A stretch of DNA of 64,000 nucleotides from Nectonema munidae (GCA_030549495.1 JAUIRK010000106.1:1321001-1385000), one strand, 5' to 3'. Counted from the first letter of the stretch, positions 1-12,640 are shown. Notes: generated by a model from the letters alone, not told the origin. Translations and numbers: made by a program.

Positions 1-466
1 TATCCAGTATATATTGTGATAAAAAGTATGAGCACTCACTTTAAATGTACATTTCCATGTCCTTGCATGGTGGACCATATGGTGGTGATATAGGAAATTT
101 TAGTGATGGATGGTGTGATAGTCTTCTCTCTGTCTTCTTTACGACGGATATCATTTATATTTTATATATACTTGGAACCATCTCTTTCAATCCAACGAGA
201 ATCAGCTTAGAGCGTAACTCATATGCTGTTGCTTGCGTCTGTGTGTACATTTCTGTAGGAGTTACGTTTTATACTTCTATCTGTCATGATATCTCTCTTT
301 TTGATCAATTCAACGCCTAACACCATATCCATATTCCTAATGCATCATCTTGATGTCTCAGCGTTTATTCTATGCGACCTGGATATTACCCAGCTAAAAT
401 TGTAAAAATGGGCATTTACCTAGTCACATGTATTTCATAATTTGCTACCTACTATATAGACACTCG
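1..466. other. no gene seen
   Basis: AT-rich sequence. One short open frame on the plus strand (45-320) has no recognisable domain and its composition does not stand out from its surroundings. I see no convincing gene or repeat here. Confidence 0.4.
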
Positions 467-796
467 CAGGGGTTCCCAACCTTTTTTTAAATGTACCCCT
501 AGCATAACTAAAAAAATTTGTGTACCCTTCAAATTTTAAAATCCAAAATAACACTAAGAAAATTTTTTATTCTTACATTGGTGAGTAAAGACAGAGTGAG
601 AAAATCTGTCAAAAGTGTTTTTCCGCGATGTTTTGAGTGTAATCTCCGATGCAAAACTTTTGTATCTGTTACGTTAGACTTTAACAGATTGTAATAATGC
701 AATATAAATCCTACTGTTTTCCTTAAAATAAATGTACCCCTTTAGGAGTGCAAATGTACCACTGATGATACATGTATCACAGAAAGGGAACCCCTG
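467..796. mobile_element. hAT-like MITE
   Basis: The segment starts CAGGGGTTCCCAACC and ends GGGAACCCCTG, giving a terminal inverted repeat of about 11 bp typical of non-autonomous hAT elements. It is about 330 bp and has no coding capacity. Inside it the theme ATGTACCCCT recurs near both ends, so the subterminal regions are also partly inverted. The immediate flanks do not form a perfect 8-bp duplication. ATATAGAC lies 5 bp to the left of the element and ATATAGAG directly to its right, a 7/8 match that may be an eroded duplication. Confidence 0.65.
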
Positions 797-1139
797 ATAT
801 AGAGGATAGTCAGTTAGTTCATTTTTTAATTGGCTTACTTCGTCATTTATTTAGTAGAAGTAAGTAGTTTGCCGGTGAGATAGATTTTAGATCTGAATAC
901 TTGATTTCATCAACAAAATTTGAAATTTTGCATATTTTATGTATACTAAATTTACGGCGCAGAACGAAATAAAATTTTTTATTTTCAGTCAACCCTTCCC
1001 TATCAGTGACAGGGGCATTTTAGCCCCTCTGAAGAAAAATTTCTATTGTACAAAATTGGTTGAATTATATGCCTTCAAACTTTGTGACTTTTCCTAAAAT
1101 CGTTTGATGCATCTTTTCATACTATTTCCATTGTAGTTG

Positions 1140-2920
1140 AATGACCCTCTCATGTTAAAAACTGTCAATCAAAATCAAATGTACATTCTTTTCAACAACT
1201 TATAACTTAGTGTTTATATTAGATACAATCTTGAAAATTGATAATCATATATATGTTGGAATATATACATATTTTTCCAATAAACATGGCAACTTTGTAG
1301 CGAATGTCAATCAAAAATTTGATTGATGATAAAATTGCTTATGAAGACATTCATTCAAATTTTAAATAAAGTTACCAAATTGACCATGCTGATTTCATTT
1401 CTCAACTTAGTTTTCACCATTCGGGTGTGAAAATTTATGAAAATGTCAATCAAATTTGCGGTTTTCCCTGAAAATTGTGTCCAAATATATTATTCAAATT
1501 TTAAATAAAATATATATTTTTATACTTAATCAATAATGAATTTATTTCTGTACTCAATTTTTGCAATCAGCGTGTCAAAGTGTCTAAAAGTATCAATCAA
1601 GTTTGCCGTTTACATCTGAAATTTTTCTCCAAGAATATTATTTAAATTTTTATTTTTTTATAGTAAATCAACAACATTTTAATCTATTTTTCATTATTAT
1701 TACATTTTAACAAATTTTAATTTATTTTTTATAGTAAATCACCAACAATTTATTTTTTTATAGTAAATCAACAACGCTGAATTCATTTTACTCTATTTTC
1801 ATAATTAGGGTGTGAAAAATTGTGAAAATGTCAATAAAATGTGTGGTTTACGTCTGAAAATTATAAATATGAATATTATTCAAATTAAAAAAAATACACA
1901 TTTTTATACTAAATGAAGCATGTCAATTTAAATTCTGGAGTCATTTTTTCCAATTTGACTTTCAAAATGTATCAAAGTGTGAATCAATTTTGATGTTTAC
2001 TTCTGAAACTCCAAGAATATTAATTAAATTTTAAACCAATTATATTTTTTAAACCAAATTGACCATGCAAATTTCAACTCTTAATTCTGTTTTAGCAACT
2101 ATGATTTGGAAGTGTCTAAAAGTATTTGCAGTTTACGTCTCTAAAAGTCTCTCCAAAAACATTTATCCACATTTTAAATAAAATAAATTTTTTTAAGTCG
2201 AACAAGCAGATTTGATTTCTCGACTCATTTTTTGCAATTTGAATGTGAAAATGTCAATCATATTTGTGGTTGATGGCAAAAATTATTTTCTAGAACATTA
2301 TTTATATTCTCAATAAAATACATTTTTTATAATAGGATTTCATTTTTGGACTCCGTTTTCGTAATTAGGATGTGAAAATGGCAATCAAATTTTTATTTTC
2401 GCCTGAAAATTTTCTTCAAAAACTTTTAATATTTTTAAACTAAATTGACCAAGCTGAAACCATTTGTTGACTAAGTTTTTACCATTACTGTGAAAAAATG
2501 TGTCAAAGTACAAATAGAATTTGTGATGTAGGTCTGAAAATTATCTAATAGATTTACTTCCATATTTTAAATAAAATATATTTTTGTTTTTTTTATTACG
2601 ATCCTTACTTAATTTCAGGACTTAGTTTTCCCAATTAGGGTGCAAGAATGCGTAGATTATGAATCAAGTTTGACATTTCAGAAAAAACAAATTCTGAAGA
2701 AAAAAAATCTATTTTATCAAAAAACTCAAATCAAAAAATTGATTTTTGATTTAAAATCACTATTAAAATTTTGATTGAGGATAAAATTCTGACTAAAAAT
2801 ATCCCTCATTTTAATACAATATTGTCAATGTTTTTCATTTCTGTACTTCTTTTTGGTCATTATCAGTTTTAAAATGGGAGAAAGTATCAATCGAATTGGC
2901 AAAAATCAGTTTTTTTTTGC
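1140..2920. repeat. degenerate tandem array, ~130-160 bp unit
   Basis: About ten or more diverged units follow each other. Each repeats the same order of phrases: GGGTGTGAAAA, then GTCAATCAAATTTG, then GTTTACGTCTGAAAAT, then AATATTATTCAAATTTTAAATAAAATAT, then a stretch like AAATTGACCATGC followed by TTTCTCGACTC. The CTGAAAAT landmark recurs near 1456, 1614, 1848, 2002, 2137, 2274, 2400 and 2530, so spacing runs from about 125 to 235 bp. The longest unit contains an extra internal duplication of a TAGTAAATCAACAAC-type phrase. The divergence suggests an old minisatellite or satellite. No open frame spans it. Confidence 0.65.
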
Positions 2921-4347
2921 AAAAAAATCTTTTGTCAAGTTTTTTCTCACAATCGTTATTTATTATAGTACAAAAATTTAAGTATGCGAGAAGTAAGGGA
3001 ACTGAAGGCACATTGAAATGAGAACGCATGATCATAAGAAAAATAAAATAGTAACACGTTTAATAAAGTGCTTTTATATCGTGGATATAGTAATCCTTTC
3101 AGGAGCTATATAGTGTTAAGAAACAAGTATGTAATTTGTCTACACGGAAGATATACTGTTTTCCAATGAAATAGGAGTAGGTTTAAAAATCTAGTGTTGA
3201 GATATTCAAAAAACATCTTATCCGTGAAAAAGAAGATTCTACATCGTGAATCAAAAATCTTTAAGCCTTAATCTTATTAGTTAATATTTCAAACATATCA
3301 ATTGACTAAAAAAGTTATCTAAAATTTTCAAGCAGTTAGAGTTACTATATATATGACAGATACCAATAGGTGAATATATAGCTATTCTCAAAATAATTTA
3401 ATAAATGTGAATCAAATTTGACAAATTTTTTCTTTTAGTGTGAATTAGTGAATATTTTAGAAGTGGAAAAGTTTTTGTAATTGAAAAAAGAGGATTATGA
3501 ATGGATTCACCAAGAACAAGAATTTTGAAAAAGGATTGATTAGCAAATATTCAGAGTGATATTTGTTCATAACCACTGATAATACAACACATTATTTTTA
3601 TAAAAAAAAGACAGGGTCAACAAAGAGATTCTTCAATAGAAAAGTAACCGATTTTTTTTCTGAGTTTTTAACTATTTATCATTGTTTTGCCTTGAAGAAC
3701 TTTGCTGGTCAAATCTGCTATTTTGAAATGCTTCGTTACAAAGGTCTTCTAGCTTTGTAGATAAATTGTCTGTAGCTTTTTTTCCCAAATTCATATTGGG
3801 TTGTAGCTCTGGGTTTTTTCATCAAAAGTTTCAATGTTTAAAAATTGGTCATAGATGGTAATACTTTCTATATTTTTAGTAAAGAAGTTTTAATCAAAAG
3901 AAGTACGAAATGGTTTACTTTAAGATTTTAAATCCAGTTGGCATAGTTGTGATCAGTAACATAACCAGAAATTTATATTTGGAGGGGCCAAATGAGGCAC
4001 TAATATACATGCTTATCTACTGGCTTTGTCTAAAATTAAAGCATCAAATGCTGCTTATAACAACACTTCTCTTTGTATTTATATAAGCTCCTTTCTCTAC
4101 GTGTGTCCTATTTCTTTGTTAAGATTTTAGATTTTATCATGGTTAATATTTCTTATCTTCCTTTCTTCCATTTTGTAGCAAAGAGAAATATTTTATTGTA
4201 AATTTGCTTTCTTATTACAGGTAGAAGGCCCATCTTAACAAAGTTAACAGTTTGATCGTTACCGTCAATGATATCAATACTTTTTCTATATTTTGATTTC
4301 ATTTGCTTTATATTGTTAGTATGAGCCCATTGTCAAAAATGTATTCA
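2921..4347. other. no gene seen; possible transposon end near 3955
   Basis: AT-rich with no supported gene. Around 3955-4000 a phrase with GGAGGGGCCAAATGAGG resembles the GGGGGCC-rich ends of TTF-type hAT elements seen at 7084 and 33561. The mate near 4380-4435 (GGGGCCC, then GGCCCC) is only loosely similar, so I do not call an element. Confidence 0.3.
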
Positions 4348-5140
4348 TTATTTCATTTCAATTTGTAAATTTCGATTTTTTGATGGTGGGGCCCATAACT
4401 TAGATGGAGGAGCCCGGCCCCAAGTGCGCCATAGCTTGCTACGAGGTTGGTTGTGATTGTGCACATAAGTGTAAAGTGTAAACAAAGGAAGTCTTGTTTT
4501 TCTCACATTCCTTCCCACAATTAATCGATTGTGTGGTGTATATAAATTTAAATGATTTAATCGAGCAGGGCAAGATGATGTGAATGTAGCTTTTATAGCT
4601 GAACTTGTGGCATAGAGGGTGAGCATTTCAGCGCAACCTCGGATTGAAGATGTTGTATTTAGAAAATCTCCATATTCAGGCATAAATATAGTAGGTTCAC
4701 TTATTAAATCAATATATGATGCGTGAGAACTATCATATTTCTTTCGATGTTCAACTGTTTCAATAAAAATTATTCGTCTAATCAAAACAAGATTGTCTTC
4801 ATTTCCAAAAAGTATCTTTACCGTCACCTACTACTTTAACTCGAAAAAAAGTCTTCAAGTATGATAGGGTGATAACAAGTGTAAGAATCTTTTTTGAAAT
4901 CTTGTCAACAGTAAAGTTTTTAACTTTACTTATTCTTGGAAACTCTAATAAACGTCGTAATTTCAAGATAAATTTTTCCTTCTTTGTTTCTTGGTAAATA
5001 CACTCCAAACTTATTATTTTTTTAAGCTTTTCCAAAGTTTCAACACAATTAAGTTCTTTCGGTAAATTTAAGCAATGGAAACGAACGTAAGTTCTAGAAC
5101 TCTCTCCTGACCAGAAAAACTCTCTTTCAGTAATACATTT
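4348..5140 (-). pseudogene. unassigned coding remnant
   Basis: On the minus strand an open stretch begins just after a good splice-acceptor context (pyrimidine-rich, then TATTTTAG) at about 5141 and runs to about 4800. It encodes a lysine-rich segment containing EREFFWSGES, ELNCVETLEKLKKI and RRLLEFPRISKVKNF. A second frame overlaps it by a few codons and continues to 4348 with FGNEDNLVLIRRIIFIE. The change of frame suggests a decayed exon rather than a live gene. I recognise no family. It could be a host pseudogene or transposon coding sequence. Confidence 0.25.
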
Positions 5141-5680
5141 TCTAAAATATAAAAATCATCATATCAGCACGCATAATAAACCTTCTTACACCATGGAAAA
5201 AACTTTTTGCTCACGAAAGCAAACGTACTTTTTATTATTTAAAGAATGAGCTTAACACCCCAAGGTACCATTTTTAATTTAGAAACATATTACAAATTTG
5301 ATTAAGTGTGCAAATTGAATGAAAAATGTATAAGCATAATAACATACTGAAAGGCATATATCTATCTCAGCAATTGGATTTATAAAAAACATTATTTTCA
5401 ATATAAAAATAAAAGGACACTTTGAAAGAATTTTTTATCACTATTTTTTGTGGCATAGCAAACTTTTTCCTTTGCTTTTGAGTAAGGCAAATGTTTTTAT
5501 GCTGAATGAGAAAATCATTTTCAACTTTCTCCTTGCGTAATAAATTGTATTTGATTTTTAGTAGAAATAATTTTTTTACTTTAAAATGTTCATAAGGCTC
5601 ATTTTTAATTCAGTTTTAATTTACATATTTCCTTGAGACAGTAAGTTTCATTTATAATGAACTAGGTTTCATTGACGCAT

Positions 5681-6200
5681 CGGTCACTAAACAATTCAGT
5701 CTCATAACAATTCGGCCTCTGAAGATTTTTTCGATTTTTCATGGAACAATTTCGCATTTTGAAAACTTTCATGTAAAACAATTTGGTCTCTTGGGATAAT
5801 TAATTTTTTTTCCAGACTTGTGGATTTTTTATTAACATTTCACAAATAATAATTTTTTCAATATTTTTGAGGCTTTGTATCATTTTAATTTTCAACTCTG
5901 AAAGTATTTAGAATGCATGTTTTTGATGTTATTTTCCATTTTCAAGTTTTTCAATTATTCATCGTTTAAGTCTTTTTCTAATTGTTTAGCACAATTTGAA
6001 ATTACTTGAGTATGTCAAACTTTAAATAATAGTATTCAAGTATTGTTCTAAAAAATCCATTTTTTGTGTTAAAAGGTTGAATTGTCTCATTCGAAATTTT
6101 TCAAAAAGCCAAATTTTCTCATGAAAAGTTAACAAATTTCTCAAGAGGACTAATTGTCCAGAGAATGAATTATCTCGAGACTGAATTGTCTTTAGGTCGA
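5681..6200. mobile_element. foldback/MITE-like element
   Basis: The left end has CACTAAACAATTCAGTCTC and the right end, read on the opposite strand, has CCTAAAGACAATTCAGTCTC. The inverted repeat continues imperfectly through further AATTCGG/AATTAGT blocks. The interior is AT-rich, with repeated variants of AAATTGTCTCATG in both orientations. No transposase is encoded. No clear target duplication was found, so the superfamily is not assigned. Confidence 0.5.
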
Positions 6201-7083
6201 ATCAACCTGCTCCCTGAACTAGAACACAGCAGTTTTCTACAAAACACAAGAATTTATCGAATCCCAGAGTCTGTAAGAAAATCACATGAAAAAATCGATT
6301 ACAACAAAATTCAAATTCAACAAAGATTAAACTTTCAGGATAATTTCAACAAGTTAAAAAACGAATGTATGCTATTTATTTAGTGCAAAAACACAAATAA
6401 TTGTTTGATGAAATTAATTCACCATAATCTTACGTTCTTACATGAGCATTTTAGAAATATAATGACTTTCCATAAACTTACTATTTTTGTATAAATCTTT
6501 TTTGTAATGAAAACGCTTATGAATATGAAGAATTACACGAATTGTACAAAGTTAATTTATTGAACAACTTAAAAATTATACGTTGAAGCTAACTTAGTTA
6601 CATCTAATTGCTTGTATTTATTGAACATAAATGTTTAAAAAACATTGAAAATAAGAATAGGTTATTCGATCACCAATCTGGAAATTTTGAGTTAAAGCAA
6701 GAAAAAAACCTGGAAAGTTTAAATATACTTTGATCCCAAATGGAAAAGAAAGTCATTTTATGTCAAAATCTATAAAAATATATTTGCTAAAAATTCTGAT
6801 AAACAAATTAAATTTATATATTTTTATTAAAAATTTGACTTAAGTGATCAATTATAATAAATCCTAGAATGGGTTTGTTGATTTCACTTCACTTTTTATT
6901 AATTTTATTTTTTTGAAAAAACAAAATCCGATTACAACGTACAAGTATTAAAAGTTTTTAAATTAAAAAAAAAAAACTTTTCAAATTTTTCGAAAAAAAC
7001 TTTCAACAAATAATGAAAAAATCTAAGCTTGATCTGATATGATATGATATGATATATGAATTTTTATTAGGTCAACAGCAGTG
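6201..7083. other. no supported gene; GATAT microsatellite
   Basis: A short frame overlapping the previous element (6165-6383, +) has no recognisable domain. A small pentanucleotide microsatellite (GATAT repeated about four times) lies near 7037-7060. Otherwise nothing but AT-rich sequence is visible. Confidence 0.35.
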
Positions 7084-8456
7084 GCGGTTCTAGATTTTCG
7101 AAAGTGAGGGGGCCAAGTTTTTAAATCGATAATTTTTTATAAATTTTCCAATTTACCAAATACATAGGTTTTACTTTTTTTTCTTTGAATTATTCCAATG
7201 AATGAAAATCAAATTAAGAGTGCTCTTGGTCTAAGATTCACCCGTCCAGATAAGAGAGATATTTCTTCCACTGGATGCAAAACCCACTCAAAAAAATTAA
7301 ATTATAAAAAGTTTTGAGTAAATTTTAAATCCAGTAAAATATAGGTATTTTAGGAAAAATTTTTGTATGTAGGCATAGTAGTATAGTATCCGTGATCAAA
7401 ATGTCCCTAAGAAAGGTGTCTGTCTGTAAATGACTGGTCATAGGAAAAAAATATATCTCAACTTAGTGCAAAACTTAATAAAACATCAAGAGTTTTTGTA
7501 TTTTAATATTATCTTTCTAAGTATATAATAAAAGTATTGATATTTCAAGTTAGTTGAGTATTTAGTTATTGGTATGGCAAAGGTTTAACTTACGCATGAA
7601 ACATATTTCCACAGACTAAACAAATTCACTCTTGCTTTAAAAAAAATAGCATATAAAAAAATCCATATTCAAAAATGAAAAAAACTAGGCGAAAAATAAT
7701 TAGTATTGAACCCTCCGATATACCAGCTGAGAAGCGATTTATAGATTGATAGGATGAACATTAGAGAGTAACGGTGACATATTAATGCTGAAAGTTTCCT
7801 GTATAAGGCATGGAAAGATATTTACAATTCTCTTTGAGATTCTTTTGTTACCGTTATCAGTATATATGCATTAATATTAGCCGACCGTTGTCCGTATGTT
7901 GTCAGTATGTATACATTAACAATGGTCCACCGTTGTTAGATACAACCCAACTGTAACGGTATTACGTTTTAGCGAACCCAATCTAAAATAAATTAGTTTG
8001 AAACTTTTTTTTCTATTTTTATTCAAATATATTCTATTTAAAGCAAAATATAAAGGAAAAATGTTTTGGATTTGGACATTTTTTTTTCATTGATTTTATT
8101 GACTGCAAGCGTGATGTTACTGACTGATTGATTTCAAAAATGAAACTATTGGTCGTACCATTCGTAGAGTATACTTTGTTTGTATCTAAACGTCTGTGTG
8201 AATTAGCATTTCGAAAATGCCAATTCTCCCGATAACTTTTAACAACACAGAAAAAATTATTTGTTATGGCTATTCAAATTTTAACCTGAGATTATCACTG
8301 CCCAAAAAACCACTAGTTGATTGGAAATTATTACAAATAGATTTGTTAAATTTACAAAGTGTAATTTCTTTAATTTATAATTATTACTAGTTTAAACACC
8401 TTAATTTCAAAATGATAAAGTCATAATGATTTTGGTAAATACAAAAATAGACAAAC
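7084..8456. mobile_element. hAT-type terminus plus unassigned sequence
   Basis: Position 7084 begins CAGTGGCGGTTCTAG followed by GTGAGGGGGCCAAG, a form very typical of TTF-type hAT ends. A similar terminus in the other orientation lies at 15427 (TACGCCACT). The 8 bp outside the two ends do not match, so they may not belong to one insertion. The sequence between 7120 and 8456 has no recognisable coding sequence. The stretch 7790-7980 contains loosely repeated phrases around ACCGTTGT and ATTAATAT, but I could not define a unit. Confidence 0.4.
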
Positions 8457-8631
8457 CTGACATAACAGATGCCCCATCGTAACATTGCCAAATTATTTTT
8501 TCTTTTTTAATCTTCAGCCGGTCGAGTGTATCTAATATACATCTAGCGATACATTTAGCTGATAAATCGTCAATTTTAGCAACGTTTATCAAGTTCTCTT
8601 TACATTCACCTTTATAATAGCATCTTCCAAC
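8457..8631 (-). pseudogene. hAT transposase internal exon (YDGASVMSG)
   Basis: A 175-bp exon on the minus strand is bounded by a CAATTTTAG acceptor above 8631 and a GTTTGT donor below 8457. It encodes the central transposase segment ending CYDGASVMSG, a hallmark of TTF-zinc-finger hAT transposases (52-kDa repressor/ZMYM-like group), preceded by DLSAKCIARCILDTLDRL. The donor leaves phase 1. This fits the N-terminal pieces found on the same strand at 11.5-12.6 kb. It is also phase-compatible with the C-terminal half that lies on the opposite strand from 13896. It is part of a broken element, not a host gene. Confidence 0.65.
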
Positions 8632-8789
8632 CTAAAATTGAGTATCAAAGCACTCATTATTTGAAAAAGTTTATAAATTGAGAAGTGAATTTTTTAAAAG
8701 AGCAATTTACAGAAAATTGTAATGTAATTTTTTTAATACTTGTGTCCCAAGATACAATGGGAAAAAAAAATAAAGTTACCGATTTTTGA

Positions 8790-11540
8790 TCGCACACGTT
8801 CTAGTTTGGTTCTCCCACATGATATATAAATCCGGTCAAAATTTAGATAAAAATTTTAAATTTTAAGTCGACCCTCAAAAATTCTCAAAAATTTTTCAAT
8901 TTTTTATTTTATTTTTATTTGTTGTTTTGATTTTAAAAAAAACTATTTTTAATTTAAAATTAAATTTTTTTAATTTTTTTGTTTTTTAAGTTTTCTTACA
9001 ATATAAATGGTGATTACACAAAAAAGTAGGTTTTTTTTTAATTATTCACATAAATACACTTTTGAGTGTAATCTTAAAAAAATTATAATTTATTTTTATA
9101 ATGCTATAAATTATATTTATATTTTTGTTATCTAAAATAATGGCAATTACAAGAAAAAATAAGTTTGTCTTTGCAGTTAGTGGAATTATTCGTGAAACCG
9201 ACTTTCATAGTTGTAAGCAACTTCCGACTAAAAGATGTGTTTTAGAAAGACTTTTTTTTTATTTGAAAAATTTGAAAAAAAAATGTTAACGAATCTTGCA
9301 TTATGGTAGCAAATGGATTGATAAATCTTTGGAATATAGCAAGTTTAAAGACGTCAGATAAGTCTTATGTTACCAAAAAAAACGTTTTATCTATGAAAAA
9401 CATGAAAAATTCATGAAAAATAAAAAGCGTGTATCTGCTTTACAGTCTAAAAAATTTAAAGAATTGAATATAGTTTGTTTGACATCGCACATCTACAATC
9501 TAAAATTTTGATAAAAAACAAAGAAGATTTAGCTTTTCTTAATGATAAAAGGGGAAAGAGAAATATGTTTATTCGTGAAGAAGATAAAAATTTTCTAAAA
9601 ATATAAAAAGAAAAATCAAGAGAAATTTATATTATGTTTAGAAGAAAAAGAAAAAGCTTCTGGAGATGTTGCTTTAGAAAGCACAAATACTTCAATTTCT
9701 TCTGACAATGACATGAATGAAGCAGATTATGAGCCATCTTGTGCACCATCAACTTCAGCTTTTAGGAAGACACCGTAAAAAATCTTAAAAACAAACAAAA
9801 CAAAAGGAAATACACTAAATAATGAAGAGTTTATAGCCGCTTTAGACAGAACAGGCACTTCTATTCGAAAAGCCGTGCATATTGTTGCTGCAGCCTTGTC
9901 ATCTCCTGGCGTTAATTTAAATCACATTTCTTTTTCAAGTTCTTCCATACACAGATCAAGAAAAAAATTCGAAGTTCTTTAGCTCAGACTATCAAAGAAA
10001 ATTTTTGTCCAAATACTCCTTTAATTATACATTTTGACACCAAAATACTCAGGAATTCTTCAATTAAAAAAATCAGTAAGGCTTGCAATTGTCGTATCCG
10101 GAAAAAAATATTGAAAAAATTCTTGCAGTTCCTGAGTTGTCTCAAGGATCAGGTAAGATTATTGCTGACACAGTTTTGAAAGTACTTAAAGATTGGCCTT
10201 CTTGCTTACCATGGATTGCTGGATTGTGTTTTGATACAACCGCTGTAAACTGTGGAGTTAATAAAGGAGCTTGTTCACTTATTCAAAACCAAATTGACCA
10301 TCCTTTGCTTTTTTTCCTTGCTGACATCACATTCATGAATTGCTTATATCTGCAGGCTTTGATTCATTTTTTGTTTCAACGGCTCCTTTTATTGGAATTT
10401 TCGAAAGATTTAAATTAAAATGGTCTCCTATATCAGCTCATTCTTATAAATGTTTTGAAACCCAAGTTGAGCAAGATTCTCTTGATCTATGTGTTTCACA
10501 AAAAAAAAACCAGAAGTTATGGAATTTTTGAAAAATGAACTTAAAAAAAAAAGTAACCTCGTGATGTTTATTTAGAATTATTAAAACTAAGCCTTGCGTT
10601 TCTAGAAGAGATGAATTATAAATTAAAACAACCTGGAGCTTACAACAGAGCTCCCTTGATGGCAAAGTGTATATACTGTCTTAAAATATTTTTATTTCAA
10701 GAATTGTTTGATTTAACACAATATGTAGAAAATAGTCTGATAAGAATATGCGTTTTCATTGTTTCAGTTTACGTAGAAGCTTGGCTTATACTCCACATGC
10801 TGTGAATGCTCCAATTAATGACCTTTCTTTGTACACTTGAAGACTATCAGAAAATTGATTATAAAATAGCGACAACTGCTATGAAAAAGTTTAAGAGGCA
10901 TCTATGGTATCTCAGCGAAAACCTTTCACCTCTAGCTTTTTTTCGACTCTCATCACATCAGAGAAAAAGAAATTGATGTTAAATAATAATCTTTTGAACA
11001 AGAAACCTTCAAAATATAATCTGAGACGGTTTGAAGCAAATGAAATTTCATTCAAATATGTTCAAATTGAAGATCTTTTGAGCAAGCATTCCATGTCTTT
11101 TTTCTTTTCGTTAAAAATTTCTCCCCCATTTCCAGCGTCAAAAGAATTCAGCTACGTCAACGATGTTACCACTCATTTAAAAGTTGTGAATGATTTGAGT
11201 GAGGGAGTGTAGTTTCGTTATTCACAACTTTTAATTCTTCTATTACAAAAAAAAGAAGAAGACAAACAAGCCCTTTTTCAAACGATTGAGTATAACAGAA
11301 AAGCAATAGCTTCTCCAAAAAAAAGTAATTTTGTGTAATATTTGTTTTTTTGAAAAATAAATTTGATGTTTTTTTTTGTTTTTATGTTTGTTTATAACAG
11401 AAAATTTTGTTTTTTGGTGTGAGAAAACGCTTGTTAAAAAGAATGATATTCGGCACAATTTCTGATTATTTATCAGAGAATTGATTTAACATGTGCCTAA
11501 AACAAAAATAAAAACTTCACTTTTTTGTGTATAAAATAAT
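8790..11540 (+). mobile_element. unclassified DNA transposon, nested
   Basis: A plus-strand transposase-like gene (listed next) occupies this block. It lies between two parts of a minus-strand hAT transposase gene (exons above 11560 and at 8457-8631), which suggests it inserted into the hAT. I could not find its terminal inverted repeats or target duplication, so the ends given are only the limits set by the flanking hAT exons. The flanks are extremely AT-rich (8870-9110 and 11240-11560). Confidence 0.5.
9140..11220 (+). pseudogene. transposase-like gene of unclassified family
   Basis: Starting at ATG 9140 (MAITRKNKFVFAVSG, then LPTKRCVLERLF), homologous-looking segments follow in changing frames. 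They include ALDRTGTSIRKAVHIVAAAL with a helix-rich SSSSIHRSRKKF (9837-9980), IHFDTK (about 10028), VPELSQGSGKIIADTV and AGLCFDTTAVNCGVNKGAC (10130-10280), then HHIHELLISAGFD just after a TGA where arginine is expected (about 10323). IFERFKLKW, PGAYNRAPLMAKCIYCLKI (10630-10690) and RHLWYLSENLSPLAFF (about 10898-10945) come after. The acidic residues in HFDTK and CFDTT and the HHxHEL motif look like a catalytic core. The reading frame changes several times, so the copy is dead. I recall similar uncharacterised proteins in other invertebrates but cannot place the family in a named superfamily. Confidence 0.5.
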
Positions 11541-11549
11541 CAACTATGT

Positions 11550-12640
11550 TTAAATTTATTTTTTAATTAATAAAATATCAGGCTGAAAAATTTTTACTAT
11601 TGATATGTTTTCCTCATTATTCATATCTCTTGTTCCATCAGCCTTCAAGCATAAAAAAAGGTACTTCATCAGAGTTGATTTCTTCAATGACTTTATTTAA
11701 CACATATTTTTTGCGATACTTTGACTAATCTAATAAAAATTATAAATATTTTATCCGATATAACAATTAAAAAATACACCACTTCACAGAGTTTGTCATC
11801 TTTTTTAAGGCTAAATTCAAACAATTTAGAAAATAAACCATTTGAAGATTCTCCTTCATTTCTATCTTGACTATCAACGTCATGATTGTGACCTCTAAAT
11901 GCTATAATTCATTAACTGTTTAAAATTGTACCACTTCAATTATTGCTTTAACATAATATCTTAATAAAAAACCGTTTATACAAAAGTGTCTGAAAAAAAT
12001 GAAAAATCCATCTGTTTTTTTCTAGTTGGGTATCCTTAATTAAAATGGATCATTCTTTATTAGACTCAGCTCTTTTTTCCATTCAGTCCACATTGAAAAC
12101 GTGATTTAACGACTTTTCGTGTTGATTAAAGCCCTTTTCCTTGTCTAAAGCGTTCTTCAAATTTGTAAGCCCATTTTTAGTAAAAGCTTTCTCTTTGTCG
12201 CTCATGGAAAAATTCCTGCATGTAAAACAAATGCTGCTTTTTTAAGGTGGCAAAATTCTAGCCAACGTCTTCCTTCAAACCACTCTTTCTTGAAGTCACG
12301 AGTGAACTCACCGTATTTTTTGGATTGTGGCTTTGAATTTTTGTTTGCAAAGGCTTTATATTATTTAATGTTGTGCCGCAAGTGTTTTTAATTTCACTTG
12401 TGCTGTCAAAATAAAAAAAATGAAATACAATTAAAGTTATCAATTTAACGAGTTTTGATAAAAATAGATTTAACTATTTGTAAAAAAATATCATAGTAAA
12501 AATTACGTGGTTTGAGATTTTTCCACATCTCCATAATCTTTTGTACAAGAAGTAGTTGCACAGCAGACGTTGTGTTCATCGTTTGCCGACAATTTATTTC
12601 TGAAAACTTGGTCTATTTTACTTTTACCTTTCATACTTGA
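11550..12640 (-). pseudogene. hAT transposase, N-terminal half (TTF zinc finger)
   Basis: Reading leftwards, a first exon starts near 12632 (MKGKSKIDQVFRNKLSAN) and ends in a GTAATTTT donor near 12507. A TTTTGACAG acceptor near 12407 opens the next exon, which carries YGEFTRDFKKEWFEGRRWLE, then SMSDKEKAFTKNGLTNLKNA and GFNQHEKSLNH, the TTF-type zinc-finger region of this hAT group. Further left come AFRGHNHDVDSQDRNEGESS (about 11900-11840) and ADGTRDMNNEENISIVKIF (about 11640-11580), the first catalytic-Asp region. Small frame changes and lost cysteines show decay. The next expected segment is 2.9 kb away at 8457-8631, separated by the unclassified transposon. Confidence 0.65.

Noticed and set aside
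45-320. 91-codon plus-strand open frame at the left edge
   Set aside because: No recognisable domain, no splice context and composition like its surroundings; a chance frame.
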